A DNA stretch of 49,010 nt from Alphaproteobacteria bacterium (lineage in GTDB: Bacteria > Pseudomonadota > Alphaproteobacteria > Micropepsales > Micropepsaceae), in the NCBI GenBank assembly GCA_009693985.1, contig SHWE01000011.1, positions 1-49,010 of the forward strand, in the 5' to 3' direction. The notes beneath the pieces are model-generated. The model searched no databases. It was given only the letters and a program-made list of their open reading frames with translations, and was not told the DNA's origin. Of this stretch, positions 1 to 9,249 are shown piece after piece (the stretch's first letter is position 1; each line of letters opens with the position of its first letter). Made by a program: the position numbers and the translations under genes.

Positions 1-1
1 C

Positions 2-598
2 ACCCAATACAATATCGTGCCCGGCCTGATCGCCGTCATCCTCACCATGACCATGGTGATGGTGACCGCGATGGCGATGACGCGCGAACGCGAGCGCGGC
101 ACGCTGGAAAATCTGCTCGCCATGCCGGCGCATCCTTTCGAGGTGATGCTGGGCAAGATCATTCCCTATGTGATCGTCGGCTATGTCCAGGCGTCGCTGA
201 TTCTGCTCGGCGCGCGCTATATTTTCGACGTGCCGATGATCGGCTCGCCGTGGCTGCTGGCGGGCGCGGCGGGTTTGTTCATCGCCGCCAATCTCGCCCT
301 CGGATTCACCTTCTCGACGATGGCCAAGAGCCAGTTGCAAGCGATGCAGATGACGGTGTTCTTTCTGCTGCCGTCGATCCTGCTTTCGGGATTCATGTTC
401 CCGTTCCGCGGCATGCCGAATTGGGCGCAATACATTGGCGAGGCGATTCCCAATACGCATTTCCTGCGCATCGTGCGCGGCGTGCTGCTGAAGGGGAACG
501 CGGCCCCCGACATCTGGCCCAATATCTGGCCGCTGCTGATCTTTCTTTTGGTGGTGGGAACGGTGGCGATGCTGCGCTACCGCAAGACGCTGGACTGA
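2..598 (+). CDS. ABC-2 type transporter permease, C-terminal part
   Basis: This is the membrane subunit of an ABC exporter; its start lies before the window. The reading frame is open from base 2, so the GTG at 17 is an internal codon and not a start. The visible 198 residues begin with a YNIVPGL segment followed by a hydrophobic helix and a TRERERGTLE turn, as in YhhJ/YbhR-type ABC-2 permeases. Several more hydrophobic helices follow (around residues 50-65, 85-105, 120-140 and 175-190), with a short R/K-rich tail ending in RYRKTLD. The stop is at 596-598. The ATPase and the membrane-fusion partner are presumably upstream. The family assignment is good, but the exported substrate cannot be told from sequence. 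Confidence 0.88.
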   Translation, partial: TQYNIVPGLIAVILTMTMVMVTAMAMTRERERGTLENLLAMPAHPFEVMLGKIIPYVIVGYVQASLILLGARYIFDVPMIGSPWLLAGAAGLFIAANLALGFTFSTMAKSQLQAMQMTVFFLLPSILLSGFMFPFRGMPNWAQYIGEAIPNTHFLRIVRGVLLKGNAAPDIWPNIWPLLIFLLVVGTVAMLRYRKTLD

Positions 599-1202
599 CA
601 CGAGACGGAGAGCCGCGCGCGCACCGCGCAGGATCGCGCGAACGTGGGCGCGAAACGCGCGCCTTTCGGCGGTGTGCCGTCCATGCTTACGGGCGTTGCG
701 ATTGCCGGGCTGGCCGCCACGCCGGCGTTTGGGCGCTTCATTCGTTTTCGATTTTTCGAGACTCCCCTCCCCCTTTGTGCGGGAATAGTCCGCGCATTTA
801 TCCAATGTTCCTGCGGCGACAGAAGGGGATAGAGCGACGCCATTTCGCCCCTTTGCTTCAACCGAACTTTGCCGCGCCGTTTCCATGCGCGCGATTCTAA
901 CCGCGCTTTCACCTGCGGGGATAAATGCCCTCCGGCGCGCCCCCGCGTTCTTCCGGAAAACACGGGTTTTGTCACAAAACTCACTGCGGCGTGTTTTGCA
1001 AAAATATGAATTTCTCTAACGCCAGAAAGCACTTAACCAATGGTGTGGATGCGGCGGAATCGACCTTGAGCGCGTTCGCCGGCAGGCGTAGTTTCCCGCC
1101 CCTTATGAAAGCGAAGAAACCTTCGCGAAAGGCCGGGCGTTGTACACGCCTAGGATATTTGCGGCCCATTCATTGGCCGACAACCGGCGAGCCCCGCTTC
1201 CT
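599..1202. other. 604-bp gap upstream of kup, no gene recognised
   Basis: Small open frames exist on both strands here, but their translations are rich in Arg, Ala and Pro, have no recognisable domain and are not preceded by good ribosome binding sites. I take them as chance frames in GC-rich DNA. The AT-richer part at about 960-1040 could hold the kup promoter, but I cannot point to convincing -35 and -10 boxes. No riboswitch or tRNA is evident. Confidence 0.5.
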
Positions 1203-3131
1203 GTGAGCCAACAGACATCGCAAATCACGGTCAACGGCCGCGAAGTAGTCGCGCATCATTCGCGCTCGGCATGGCGCAAGCGCCAGGCGTGGCTGACGCT
1301 CGGCGCGCTCGGCATCGTCTATGGCGACATCGGCACCAGCCCGCTCTATGCGGTGCGCCAATCGGTGCTGGCGACCGGCGGGCCGACGCCGTCCTCCGAC
1401 GCCGTCATGGGCGCGATCTCGCTGATCTTCTGGTCGCTGATGATCATCGTCACCATCAAATATATCGTCTTCATCCTGCGCGCCGACAACAAGGGCGAAG
1501 GCGGCGTGCTGGCGCTGGCGGCACTCGCCCATCGCAGCCCCCGCCTGCCGCGCTGGATGAAAGCGACGATCTCGGCGGCCGCCGTTGTCGGGCTCGCGCT
1601 TTTCTTCGGCGACGGATTGTTGACGCCCGCGATCTCGGTGCTTTCCGCGGTCGAAGGCTTGCGCGTGGAGGATCCCGCCTTTGGTCCGTTCGTGCTGCCG
1701 ATCAGTCTGGCGATCCTGATCGGGCTGTTCCTCATTCAGAGCCGCGGCACCGGAAAGCTCGGGCGCCTGTTCGGACCGATCGTGCTTCTGTGGTTCATCG
1801 TGCTGGGCGTGCTCGGCGCGCGGGCGATCTTCATCACGCCCGAGATCCTGTGGGCGCTCAATCCGTGGGTCGGCATAAGGCTGTTCGTCGTCGAACCTTG
1901 GGTCGCCTTCGTGGCGCTCGGCTCGGTGGTGCTGACCGTCACCGGCGTCGAGACGCTCTATGCCGATATGGGCCATTTCGGCCGCACGGCGATCCGGCTC
2001 GGCTGGCTGGCGGTAGCGCTTCCCGGCCTTGTGCTGAATTATCTCGGCCAGGGAGCGGCGATCCTGCACGATCCCGCCGCGCTGGCGAGTCCGTTCTACG
2101 CGCTCGCCCCGCCCGGTTTCCATTATTGGCTGGTGGCGCTCGCCACCATCGCCACCTCCATCGCCAGTCAGGCGGTGATCTCCGGCGTGTTCTCGATCAC
2201 GCGTCAATCGGTGCAGCTCGGGCAATTGCCGCGCATGGAAATCCGCCACACCTCGGCGACCGATTACGGCCAGATCTATGTGCCGCGCGCCAACACGCTG
2301 ATGCTGATCGGCGTCATCGCCATCGTGCTGATCTATAAAAATTCGGACGCGCTCGCCGCCGCCTATGGCATGGCGGTCACCGGCATGATGGCCATCACCA
2401 CTTTCTTGGGCCTCATCGTCGCGATCCGGCAATGGCATTGGAAGCCGCATTGGATCGCGCTTGGCTTCGGCACATTCCTGCTCGTCGATTTGACGTTCCT
2501 CGGATCGGTGTCGCTGAAGCTGGTGGAAGGCGCGTGGCTGCCCATCGCCATCGCCGCCGGCGTCTATCTGCTGGTCGAGACTTGGCGTTCGGGACGCCGC
2601 GTGCTTTTGGACAAGACCTATGGCGGCGGCCTCTCGACCGAGCTTTTCCTCGAGCGCGCCGCCAAGACGCCGATCCGCGTCGCCGGCACCGCGATCTTCA
2701 TCACGCCGAGACTCGACGAAGTGCCGGGCGCGCTATTGCACAATCTCAAGCACAATCAGGTGCTGCATGAGCGCGTCATCTTCCTGCGCGTGGATGTGCA
2801 GGACGTGCCGTTCGTCTCGCCCGACAAGAGGCTGACGGTGAAGAAACTGGGCAAGGGCTTCTTCACGGTCGAAGCGCATTTCGGATTCTTCCAGGTGCCC
2901 GACGTGCCGCGCGCGCTCGAAGCCGCCCGCGCCTATGGCTTGGCCATCGATTTCGACACCACCACATTTTTCGTCCGCCGCGAGACGCTTGTGCCGGCGC
3001 GCCAATCGGCGCTCGCCAAATGGCGGACCAGGCTGTTCATCAAGCTCTACGCCTCCGCATTGGAGGCAGCCCAGTTCTATCGCCTGCCGCCGGGGCGCGT
3101 GGTGGAGCTGGGCTCGCAGACGGAAATCTAA
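1203..3131 (+). CDS. kup: Kup-family potassium uptake transporter
   Basis: This is a low-affinity K+ importer of the inner membrane (KUP/HAK/KT family, K+/H+ symport). The family signature GIVYGDIGTSPLYA lies about 30 residues in, followed by a KYIVFILRADNKGEGG loop, about twelve hydrophobic helices over residues 30-460, and a soluble C-terminal domain of roughly 170 residues. With the GTG at 1203 the protein is 642 residues, close to the usual 620-630. A TTG at 1140 in the same frame, with GAAAGG eight bases upstream, would add 21 residues and cannot be excluded. The last base of the TAA stop is at 3131, and the stop interlocks with that of the convergent methyltransferase gene. The gene stands alone on this strand. 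Confidence 0.95.
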   Translation: MSQQTSQITVNGREVVAHHSRSAWRKRQAWLTLGALGIVYGDIGTSPLYAVRQSVLATGGPTPSSDAVMGAISLIFWSLMIIVTIKYIVFILRADNKGEGGVLALAALAHRSPRLPRWMKATISAAAVVGLALFFGDGLLTPAISVLSAVEGLRVEDPAFGPFVLPISLAILIGLFLIQSRGTGKLGRLFGPIVLLWFIVLGVLGARAIFITPEILWALNPWVGIRLFVVEPWVAFVALGSVVLTVTGVETLYADMGHFGRTAIRLGWLAVALPGLVLNYLGQGAAILHDPAALASPFYALAPPGFHYWLVALATIATSIASQAVISGVFSITRQSVQLGQLPRMEIRHTSATDYGQIYVPRANTLMLIGVIAIVLIYKNSDALAAAYGMAVTGMMAITTFLGLIVAIRQWHWKPHWIALGFGTFLLVDLTFLGSVSLKLVEGAWLPIAIAAGVYLLVETWRSGRRVLLDKTYGGGLSTELFLERAAKTPIRVAGTAIFITPRLDEVPGALLHNLKHNQVLHERVIFLRVDVQDVPFVSPDKRLTVKKLGKGFFTVEAHFGFFQVPDVPRALEAARAYGLAIDFDTTTFFVRRETLVPARQSALAKWRTRLFIKLYASALEAAQFYRLPPGRVVELGSQTEI

Positions 3132-4318
3132 TCGAGCCTATAGGCCAGCGCCTTGAGGTACGCGGTTTCCGGCAATTGCGGATGCACCGGATGATCGGCG
3201 CCTGCACCCGCATCGCGGATCAGCGCCGCACCGCGCGCATTGCGCGCGATGCCGGCGGCGCATTCGACGGCAAAGCGCTCGCGGCTGACATTATAGGAAC
3301 ACGACGCCAGCATCAGGAAGCCGCCCGGCGCAACGATGGCGGACGCCATCCGCGCAAGCTTGCGATAGGCGCGCGCGCCCGCCTCCACATCTTTGCGCGA
3401 CGGCGCGAAGGGTGGCGGATCGCAGATCACGACGTCGAAGTGGCGTTTCTGATTTGCGAACTTCTCCAACGTCTCGAAGACGTCCGATTTCATGAAGGTG
3501 CAGCGCTCGGCGACTTTGTTCTCGGCCGCCGCCGCCGTGGCGAGGGCCAGCGCGGATTCCGATGAATCGATTCCAACGATCTCGGTCGCCCCATTCGCCG
3601 CCGCCAGCACGCCGAAGCCGCCGCTATAGCAATAAGCATCGAGCACGCGCGCGTCCTTGGCCAATCTCGCCATGAAGGCGCGATTGTCGCGCTGGTCGTA
3701 ATACCAGCCCGATTTCTGTCCGCCCGAAGGATCGGCGAAATAGCGCACGCCGTTTTCCTCGATTTTCAGGCGCGGCGGCGCGTCGCCCTTGGCGGCGCGC
3801 ACGTAAGCATCGAGCCCTTCGAGGCTTCGCGACGCGGTGTCGTTGCGCATGATCACGTTGGTCGGCGCGATGACGGTGTCCAACGCCTCCAACATGTCGA
3901 GTGTCAGGCGTTCCATGCCCGCCGTCGTCACCTGCACGACGCAGGTGTCGCCGAAGCGGTCGATGACAAGACCGGGCAACCCATCGGCTTCGGCATGAAC
4001 GAGGCGATAGAAGGGCGTGTCGTAGAAGCGTTCGCGCAAAGCCTTCGCGCGGGCAAATTTCTCGACGAAGAACGGAACGCCGATATCGGCTCCGGGCGGC
4101 CCCAACAGCCGCACCGCGATCAAGCTCTTGGGATTGAAATAGCCCGTGCCGAGCGCCGCGCCGTCATCGCCCAGAAGTTCGACCACCGTACCTGGCGTAA
4201 AGGATTTCGGCCCGCCGCTCATGACGATCTCGTTCGAGAACGCCCAAGGCGCGCCGGCGCGCACGCGCCGTCCCTCGCGGGGGCGTAAGCGGATGATGTG
4301 GCGTGCGGTTGTCGTCAT
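3128..4318 (-). CDS. rlmI: RlmI/RlmK-family 23S rRNA methyltransferase
   Basis: This is a cytoplasmic SAM-dependent RNA m5C methyltransferase of the RlmI type, expected to modify 23S rRNA. The N-terminal 75 residues form a PUA-like RNA-binding domain (HIIRLRPREGRRV, then GTGYFNPKSLIAVRLL). The Rossmann methyltransferase part has QKSGWYYDQRDNR and the SAM-binding stretch DAYCYSGGFGVLAAANGA. Motif IV is CDPPPFAPS, and a late ASCSYNVSRE segment carries the expected Cys. The length of 396 residues is normal for the family. The gene converges on kup and shares four bases with its end. The symbol is by family; exact site specificity (C1962 in E. coli) is inferred. Confidence 0.9.
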   Translation of the reverse strand: MTTTARHIIRLRPREGRRVRAGAPWAFSNEIVMSGGPKSFTPGTVVELLGDDGAALGTGYFNPKSLIAVRLLGPPGADIGVPFFVEKFARAKALRERFYDTPFYRLVHAEADGLPGLVIDRFGDTCVVQVTTAGMERLTLDMLEALDTVIAPTNVIMRNDTASRSLEGLDAYVRAAKGDAPPRLKIEENGVRYFADPSGGQKSGWYYDQRDNRAFMARLAKDARVLDAYCYSGGFGVLAAANGATEIVGIDSSESALALATAAAAENKVAERCTFMKSDVFETLEKFANQKRHFDVVICDPPPFAPSRKDVEAGARAYRKLARMASAIVAPGGFLMLASCSYNVSRERFAVECAAGIARNARGAALIRDAGAGADHPVHPQLPETAYLKALAYRLD

Positions 4319-4371
4319 CGGTTTGCCGAGTGTGATTCCAGTTGATATAGAGCCTCGGACGCTTAAGAGCG

Positions 4372-4851
4372 ATGCAAGATTTCATGGCCCCGCGCCCGCT
4401 TTTGCCGCCTTTCACCTTCGAGACCGCCACGCAGAAGGCCCGCATGGCGGAAGACGCCTGGAACCACCGCGATCCGGAACGGGTGGCCGGCGCCTACACC
4501 GAAGACAGCAATTGGCGCAATCGCTCGGAATTTTTTAAAGGACGCGCTTCAATCGTCGAATTCCTGACGCGCAAATGGGCCAAGGAACAGGATTACCGCC
4601 TGATCAAGGAACTGTGGGCGTTCCACGGCAACCGCATCGCCGTGCGCTTCCAATATGAATGGCATGACGCGGCCGGGCGCTGGTATCGCTCTTACGGCAA
4701 CGAGCAATGGGAATTCGACGAGCACGGGTTGATGCGCCGCCGCGAAGCCAGCATCAACGATGTGGAAATCGAAGAAACGGCGCGCAAATTCCGTTGGCCG
4801 CTCGGACCCCGGCCCACCGATCATCCGGGCCTGACGGAATTGGGGCTTTAG
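4372..4851 (+). CDS. DUF1348 / NTF2-like (SnoaL-fold) protein
   Basis: This is a small soluble protein of 159 residues with a cone-shaped NTF2-like fold. It matches the DUF1348 pattern: a [18 protein letters not shown] helix, then a [17 protein letters not shown] segment, then W- and R-rich strands ([38 protein letters not shown]) and a basic-proline tail. No catalytic role is established for the family. A second in-frame ATG lies at 4384; the first is only weakly preceded by AAGAG, so the start is uncertain by four residues. The gene is divergent from rlmI with a 53-bp gap, so promoters for both must overlap there. Confidence 0.88.
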   Translation: MQDFMAPRPLLPPFTFETATQKARMAEDAWNHRDPERVAGAYTEDSNWRNRSEFFKGRASIVEFLTRKWAKEQDYRLIKELWAFHGNRIAVRFQYEWHDAAGRWYRSYGNEQWEFDEHGLMRRREASINDVEIEETARKFRWPLGPRPTDHPGLTELGL

Positions 4852-4853
4852 TC

Positions 4854-5717
4854 TCAGCCGCGCTCGCGGATCCATTGCGACAGAAGCCATTTCTCGCCGC
4901 GCGTCGGCGGCAGGCCCGCATGCACGGTCTGCCGGTCGGGCTCGCCCTCGGGGGTCACGTTCCAGAAGAAGATCGCGCTGCCGAGGCGCCCTTTGAAGCG
5001 GCGTCCGAGTGCGGGAAATTGGGTTTCGCCGCCCTCATAATCATCGTTCAGGCACATGAGGAAGGTGACGACGCGCTGGCCATGCTCGGCCACTTCCTTG
5101 GCGTAACCCTCATGCGCGGTGTCGAGAAAATCGTAATGCGGCAGGAATTGCTGGCCGGGCAGGTAATGCAGCACCGCAGGTGCTTCCATCGCCGCCACCG
5201 GCAATTCGGTGACTCCTGCGATGCGCGCGCGCAAAACCGCCAGCACGCAATCGCTGTCTTCGAGCACGAAATGATGTTCGCTGTTGTCGCGCGACCGTTC
5301 ATGGCCCGGCCCGCCGGTCGCCGGATCCCAGATCTTGGCGCGGCCGAGTTTGGGCTTGGCGCGCGCAATCAGCCAATTGCAGACTTCAGGAGTGGCGAAT
5401 TTCTGAATCGTCGCGACGCGGGGCGCCGAGGAAAGAATGCCGGGCGGCGGGCTCGCCAGCAGTGCGCCGATGTCGATGCGGGCGCGCAAGCCCCGGCACA
5501 CGCCGGCGGCAATGGTCTGGTCTTGCGCGACTCTATCGGCAAGCGGCCAATCGCCGGCCAGAGCGGCAAGCTCGGCTTGCGACAATTCATGGCCGAGTTC
5601 GGCGGCTTGCAGCAGGCAATCGAATGCCGCGTCCCAATCTTGCGCGACGCCGTCGCCTTCGCCTGCGCGCATAGCGGCCAGATGCAGGCCTTCCGCCGCG
5701 GATGCATCCTGCGCCAT
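4854..5717 (-). CDS. SEL1-repeat 2OG-Fe(II) prolyl 4-hydroxylase-like protein, N-terminally short copy
   Basis: This is the last of four tandem paralogues. The C-terminal dioxygenase domain has the iron ligands HYD (in FLPHYDFLD) and a distal His in TVHAGLPPTRGEKW, whose Lys should bind 2-oxoglutarate. The product would be a soluble hydroxylase acting on Pro or another residue of an unknown protein. Aligned with its neighbours, it lacks about 85 N-terminal residues (the first SEL1-like repeats): its ATG at 5717 falls where the paralogues already read GDAAHLLAV. It keeps one repeat (AFDCLLQAAELGHELSQAEL). Upstream in-frame ATGs at 5762 and 5747 exist but overlap the preceding gene. The ATG at 5717 lies just after that gene's TAG, so translational coupling is likely. 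The call is firm, the start less so. Confidence 0.82.
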   Translation of the reverse strand: MAQDASAAEGLHLAAMRAGEGDGVAQDWDAAFDCLLQAAELGHELSQAELAALAGDWPLADRVAQDQTIAAGVCRGLRARIDIGALLASPPPGILSSAPRVATIQKFATPEVCNWLIARAKPKLGRAKIWDPATGGPGHERSRDNSEHHFVLEDSDCVLAVLRARIAGVTELPVAAMEAPAVLHYLPGQQFLPHYDFLDTAHEGYAKEVAEHGQRVVTFLMCLNDDYEGGETQFPALGRRFKGRLGSAIFFWNVTPEGEPDRQTVHAGLPPTRGEKWLLSQWIRERG

Positions 5718-5722
5718 CCTCG

Positions 5723-6817
5723 CTACATCACCCTGCCGCGTACCCATTGCGACAGCAGCCATTTCTCGCCCCTAGTGGGCGCGCTTCCGGCGTGCAGCGT
5801 CAGCCGGTCGGGCTTTCCCGCCGCGTCCACATTCCAGAAGAACAGCGCATCGCCAAGGCCGCCTTTGAAGCGCCAGGAGAGCGCCGGAAATTCGGTATCG
5901 CCGCCCTCATAGCCTTCGTTCAGATAGATCAGGAAGGTCAGCACGCGCTGGCCGAATTGTTCGATCTGCATCGCGTAACCGGGCATGGAGGGATCGAGGA
6001 AATCGAAATGGCGATAGAATTGCTGACCGACTTCGTAACGCAGGATGGCGACGCCCTCCATCGCGGAGGTGGGCGGGCCGGCCAGCGCCGACATGCGCGC
6101 GCGCAACAGATGCATCACGACATCGGTTTCCGCCAGACTGAGCTCGGCGGAGCTGTTGGTGCGCCCCTGCCCATAGACGGGCCGGCCGGTCATCGGATCG
6201 TCGATTTGCGCCACGCGCAAATGCGGGCGCCCGCGATCGATCAGCCAGCGGCACAATTGGGGCGACGCGAATTTTTCCGAGACCGCAATGCGCGGATTGC
6301 GATGCAGAGCGCGGCCCGGCGGCGGCGCGATCCACGCCGCGATATCGACCTTGCCGACAAGGCGTTCCCAGGTTTCGTGTGCCGGCGTTTCGCCATGCGC
6401 AAGGCCCTCGCCCAGCGCGTCATCGCCCGCCAGAAATGCGAGTTCGGCTTGCGACGATGGATGGCCGAGTTCGGACGCGCGTTGCAGATACCGAAGCGCG
6501 CGCGGCCAATTCGCCCCGCTTATCTGCCCGGAGGCATCGAGCACCGCCAGCAAATGTGCGGCGTCGCCATTTCCTTCCTGCGCGGCTTCCAAGGTCAGGC
6601 GGATGCCTTCGGCGGGTTCGAGCGGCGGATCGATCAGAAGGCGCTGTCCAAGCGCGGCCTTGGCTTCGCGGTTTCCCGTCGCCGCCGCGCGGCGCAGCCA
6701 TTCCAGCGCCTTCTCGTTCTGGCCGTTTCTGCCCAATTGGCGCGCCAGCGCGATCTGCGCCGCGATGTCGCCGGCGGAGGCCTTGCTTTGAATGTCGTCG
6801 AGAAGAGCTGAATCCAA
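5723..6817 (-). CDS. SEL1-repeat 2OG-Fe(II) prolyl 4-hydroxylase-like protein, second copy
   Basis: This 364-residue paralogue is complete. Residues 1-155 carry SEL1/TPR-like helical repeats (AAQIALARQLGRNGQNEKAL, then EWLRRAAATGNREAKAALGQ, then YLQRASELGHPSSQAELAF). Residues 190-362 form the P4H-type dioxygenase with HFD in YRHFDFLDPS and the distal His and Lys in LTLHAGSAPTRGEKW. A GGDTEFPAL strand precedes a FKGGLGDALFFWN strand, as in bacterial P4H domains. The start is a TTG with a poor Shine-Dalgarno site, so initiation may be weak or wrongly placed. It is separated by 90 bp from the copy upstream. SEL1 repeats usually serve protein-protein contact, so the target is probably a protein. 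Confidence 0.82.
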   Translation of the reverse strand: MDSALLDDIQSKASAGDIAAQIALARQLGRNGQNEKALEWLRRAAATGNREAKAALGQRLLIDPPLEPAEGIRLTLEAAQEGNGDAAHLLAVLDASGQISGANWPRALRYLQRASELGHPSSQAELAFLAGDDALGEGLAHGETPAHETWERLVGKVDIAAWIAPPPGRALHRNPRIAVSEKFASPQLCRWLIDRGRPHLRVAQIDDPMTGRPVYGQGRTNSSAELSLAETDVVMHLLRARMSALAGPPTSAMEGVAILRYEVGQQFYRHFDFLDPSMPGYAMQIEQFGQRVLTFLIYLNEGYEGGDTEFPALSWRFKGGLGDALFFWNVDAAGKPDRLTLHAGSAPTRGEKWLLSQWVRGRVM

Positions 6818-6907
6818 CGGAAAATAAATCCACGCCGAAATGCGGCTCTTACAGTAGAGGATTCAGCTTGAGGAAAACAGGTTTTCGGCCCAAATCGTCC
6901 GGCGCGC

Positions 6908-8002
6908 TCAATTCACGCGCTGGCGAATCCATTGCGAAAAGAGCCATTTTTCTCCCCGCGTCGGCGGCAGGCCGGCATGAAGCGTAAGCCTGTCGGGCTG
7001 CCCCTCTCGCGTCACGTTCCAGAAGATCAGCGCATCGCCTTTGCGGCCCTTATAGCGCCGCTGGGCCGCGGGAAAATCGGTCTCGCCGCCATCATAACCA
7101 TCCTTCAAATAGATAAGGACCGTGGCGACGCGCTGGCCGCCGGAAGCGATCTCCTGCGCCATCGCTTGCGCCGGATCGAGGAAATCGAAATGCGGCCTGT
7201 ATTCCTCGCCGACGCCGTAATGCAGCGCCGCGCTGTCCTCGAAACCGAGGACGGGCAGGCCGCTCAGCGCCGCCATGCGGGCGCGCGTCGCGACGGTGAT
7301 CATGTCCATCTCGGCGACGTTCAAATAGGCGCCGGTATTGCTGCGGCTATCCAGAAGCTGAGAGCTGCCGTTTTCGACGTCGAACACCGCGGCGCGGCGG
7401 ATTTGCGGACGAGCGCGGGCGACCAGCCAATCGCAAGCGGACGCGGAAAGAAATTTCTCCGCCACCGCCATGCGGGGCGTTTCCGACATGATGCGCGGGC
7501 GGGGAATCGCGAGCAGAGCACCGACATCGATTCCCCGGCGCAAGGCGTGCCAATCTTGTGCCGGCGTCGCCTCGCCTGAAACGAGCGCGCGCGCCAGAGG
7601 CCAATGGCCGGCGAGCGCGGCGAGCTCGCCTTTGGTCAGCGCATGGCCGCGTTCGGCGGCATATTGCAAATAGTCGAGCGCGCCGTTCCAGCTTTTCGGA
7701 ATGCCGAGGCCTTCGGCGACGACCACGGCCAGAAGATGAGCCGCTTCCGCCTCGCCGCCATGGATCGCCTCGAGCGCCCAGCGAATGCCTTCAAAGACGT
7801 CATAGCGCGGTTGGCTGACGAGATGCCGGGCGAGCGCATTCTTCGCCGTAGCCTCGCCACTCTCGGCCGCGCGGCGGCGCCAGACCAAAGCCTGTTCATT
7901 CTTTCCGTCTTCATCGCAAATTCGCGCAAGTTCCAATTGCGCGGCGACGTCGCCGGCGGAAGCTCTCTCTTCCATGTCCTCGAACAGATCGTCCACGCTC
8001 AC
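6908..8002 (-). CDS. SEL1-repeat 2OG-Fe(II) prolyl 4-hydroxylase-like protein, third copy
   Basis: This 364-residue protein is arranged like its neighbours: SEL1-like repeats over residues 1-155 and a P4H-type dioxygenase over about 190-362. The iron ligands are HFD in YRPHFDFLDP and the distal His in LTLHAGLPPTRGEKW. I chose the GTG at 8002 because it overlaps the TGA of the preceding copy (GTGA), has GGACGGGA before it, and aligns with the N-termini of the other copies at the shared ASAGD/AQAGD block. An in-frame ATG at 8026 would add eight residues inside the upstream gene. The overlap implies translational coupling to the fourth copy, which is frameshifted, so coupled expression of this gene may be affected. 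Confidence 0.83.
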   Translation of the reverse strand: MSVDDLFEDMEERASAGDVAAQLELARICDEDGKNEQALVWRRRAAESGEATAKNALARHLVSQPRYDVFEGIRWALEAIHGGEAEAAHLLAVVVAEGLGIPKSWNGALDYLQYAAERGHALTKGELAALAGHWPLARALVSGEATPAQDWHALRRGIDVGALLAIPRPRIMSETPRMAVAEKFLSASACDWLVARARPQIRRAAVFDVENGSSQLLDSRSNTGAYLNVAEMDMITVATRARMAALSGLPVLGFEDSAALHYGVGEEYRPHFDFLDPAQAMAQEIASGGQRVATVLIYLKDGYDGGETDFPAAQRRYKGRKGDALIFWNVTREGQPDRLTLHAGLPPTRGEKWLFSQWIRQRVN

Positions 8003-9089
8003 AGTCCCGTCCGGTGGCGGATCCATTGCGACAGCAGCCACTTTTCGCCGGTGGCGACGGGGAGCCCGGCGTGCAGCGTGCGCGGATCAGGGGTGCCGTC
8101 GAGCGCGGCGTTCCAGAAGAACAGCCCCTCGCCTTTGGCACCCTTGTAGCGCCGGTCGATTTCGGGAAATCCCGTTTCGCCCCCTTCGAAGCCCTCGTTC
8201 AAATAGGTCAGAAAGGTGAGGACGCGCTGGCCTGCTTGCAGCTCGGGCGCATGACCGGCCACGCTCGGATCGAAGAAATCGTAATGGGGCGAGAATTCTT
8301 CGCCCACATCGTAGTGCAGAAGCACGCTGTCTTCGAAACCCTCGACGCTGAGCCCGGCGATCGCCGCCATCCGGGCCCGCGCGATGATGAGAACGATTCC
8401 GGCGCGGGAGAAATCGAGACCGGCGGCGGTGTTGGTGCGTTCGCCTTGATCGGTCAGCGAGCCGGTCTCGGTATCGTAGATTTGCGCGCGGGCAAGATGC
8501 GGGCGGTTTCGCGCGATCAGCCAATCGCAGGCATCGCGCCGAAGGAAGTTTTCCACCATGCCGATGCGCGGCGATTCGGAAACCAGACGCGCCTGCGGCA
8601 CCGACAGCCAGGAGGAAAGATCTATGCTTTGGCGCAGCCGCGCGAAATCTTCATGCGCGTCCCGGTTCTCGCGAAACGCGTGTGCAAGCTCCCATTGTCC
8701 GGCGAGCGCGGAGAGTTCGGCTTGCGCCTGCTTGCGCCCGAGTTCGGCCGCGCGCTGCAGCCATCCAGCGACACAGTCCAATTCTGCGGTACGCCCAGGC
8801 CTTCGCCGGTCATCAGCGCGAGCAGATGAGCGGCAGCGGCGCTTCCCTCGGAGGCCGCCGCATTGGCCCATTTCAAACCCTCGATCACCGCGAAGGACGG
8901 AAACGCGACCAGGCGCAAGGCGAGCGCGGCTTTCGCTTCTGTGTTGCCGGCCGTGGCGGCACGCCACAGCCATTGCCGCGCTTTCAGAAAACTTTTCTCG
9001 GCTTCAAGGCGCGTCGCGAGTTCGAGCTGAGCGGTAGTGTCCCCCGCTTGGGCCTTGCGTTCGATGTCATCCGCCGGAAACGCCGTCAT
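7999..9089 (-). pseudogene. SEL1-repeat prolyl 4-hydroxylase-like gene, fourth copy, split by a -1 frameshift
   Basis: The N-terminal half reads from an ATG at 9089 preceded by GAGGA (MTAFPADDIERKAQAGD, then SEL1-like repeats) and runs in frame to about GVPQNWTVSLD. The rest continues in another frame as WLQRAAELGRKQAQAEL, through a full dioxygenase domain with HYD in FSPHYDFFDP and LHAGLPVATGEKW, to the TGA at 7999-8001. The paralogues read NWPRALRYLQRA and NWNGALDYLQYA across this point, so one extra base between about 8763 and 8768 restores a perfect alignment. A real single-base deletion, a sequencing error and a programmed shift are all possible; there is no obvious slippery run. All catalytic residues are intact in the downstream frame. 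Confidence 0.8.
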
Positions 9090-9249
9090 TCCTCGTCCTT
9101 GATACAGCGGGGCGCCGCCTCCGGGGCGCAAAGCCAGAAATATCGTATTCCGATCATCGCGCGATATGTCATGCAACATATGAACGCGCGAGGAAATTCA
9201 GGATAAACTAAATGTGTTCCGGAAGTTTGTCCTCCCTCAGATACACGGT

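Noticed and set aside
577-1032. A 151-codon minus-strand frame and a 62-codon plus-strand frame in the gap before kup
   Set aside because: Neither has a plausible ribosome binding site, domain or natural composition.
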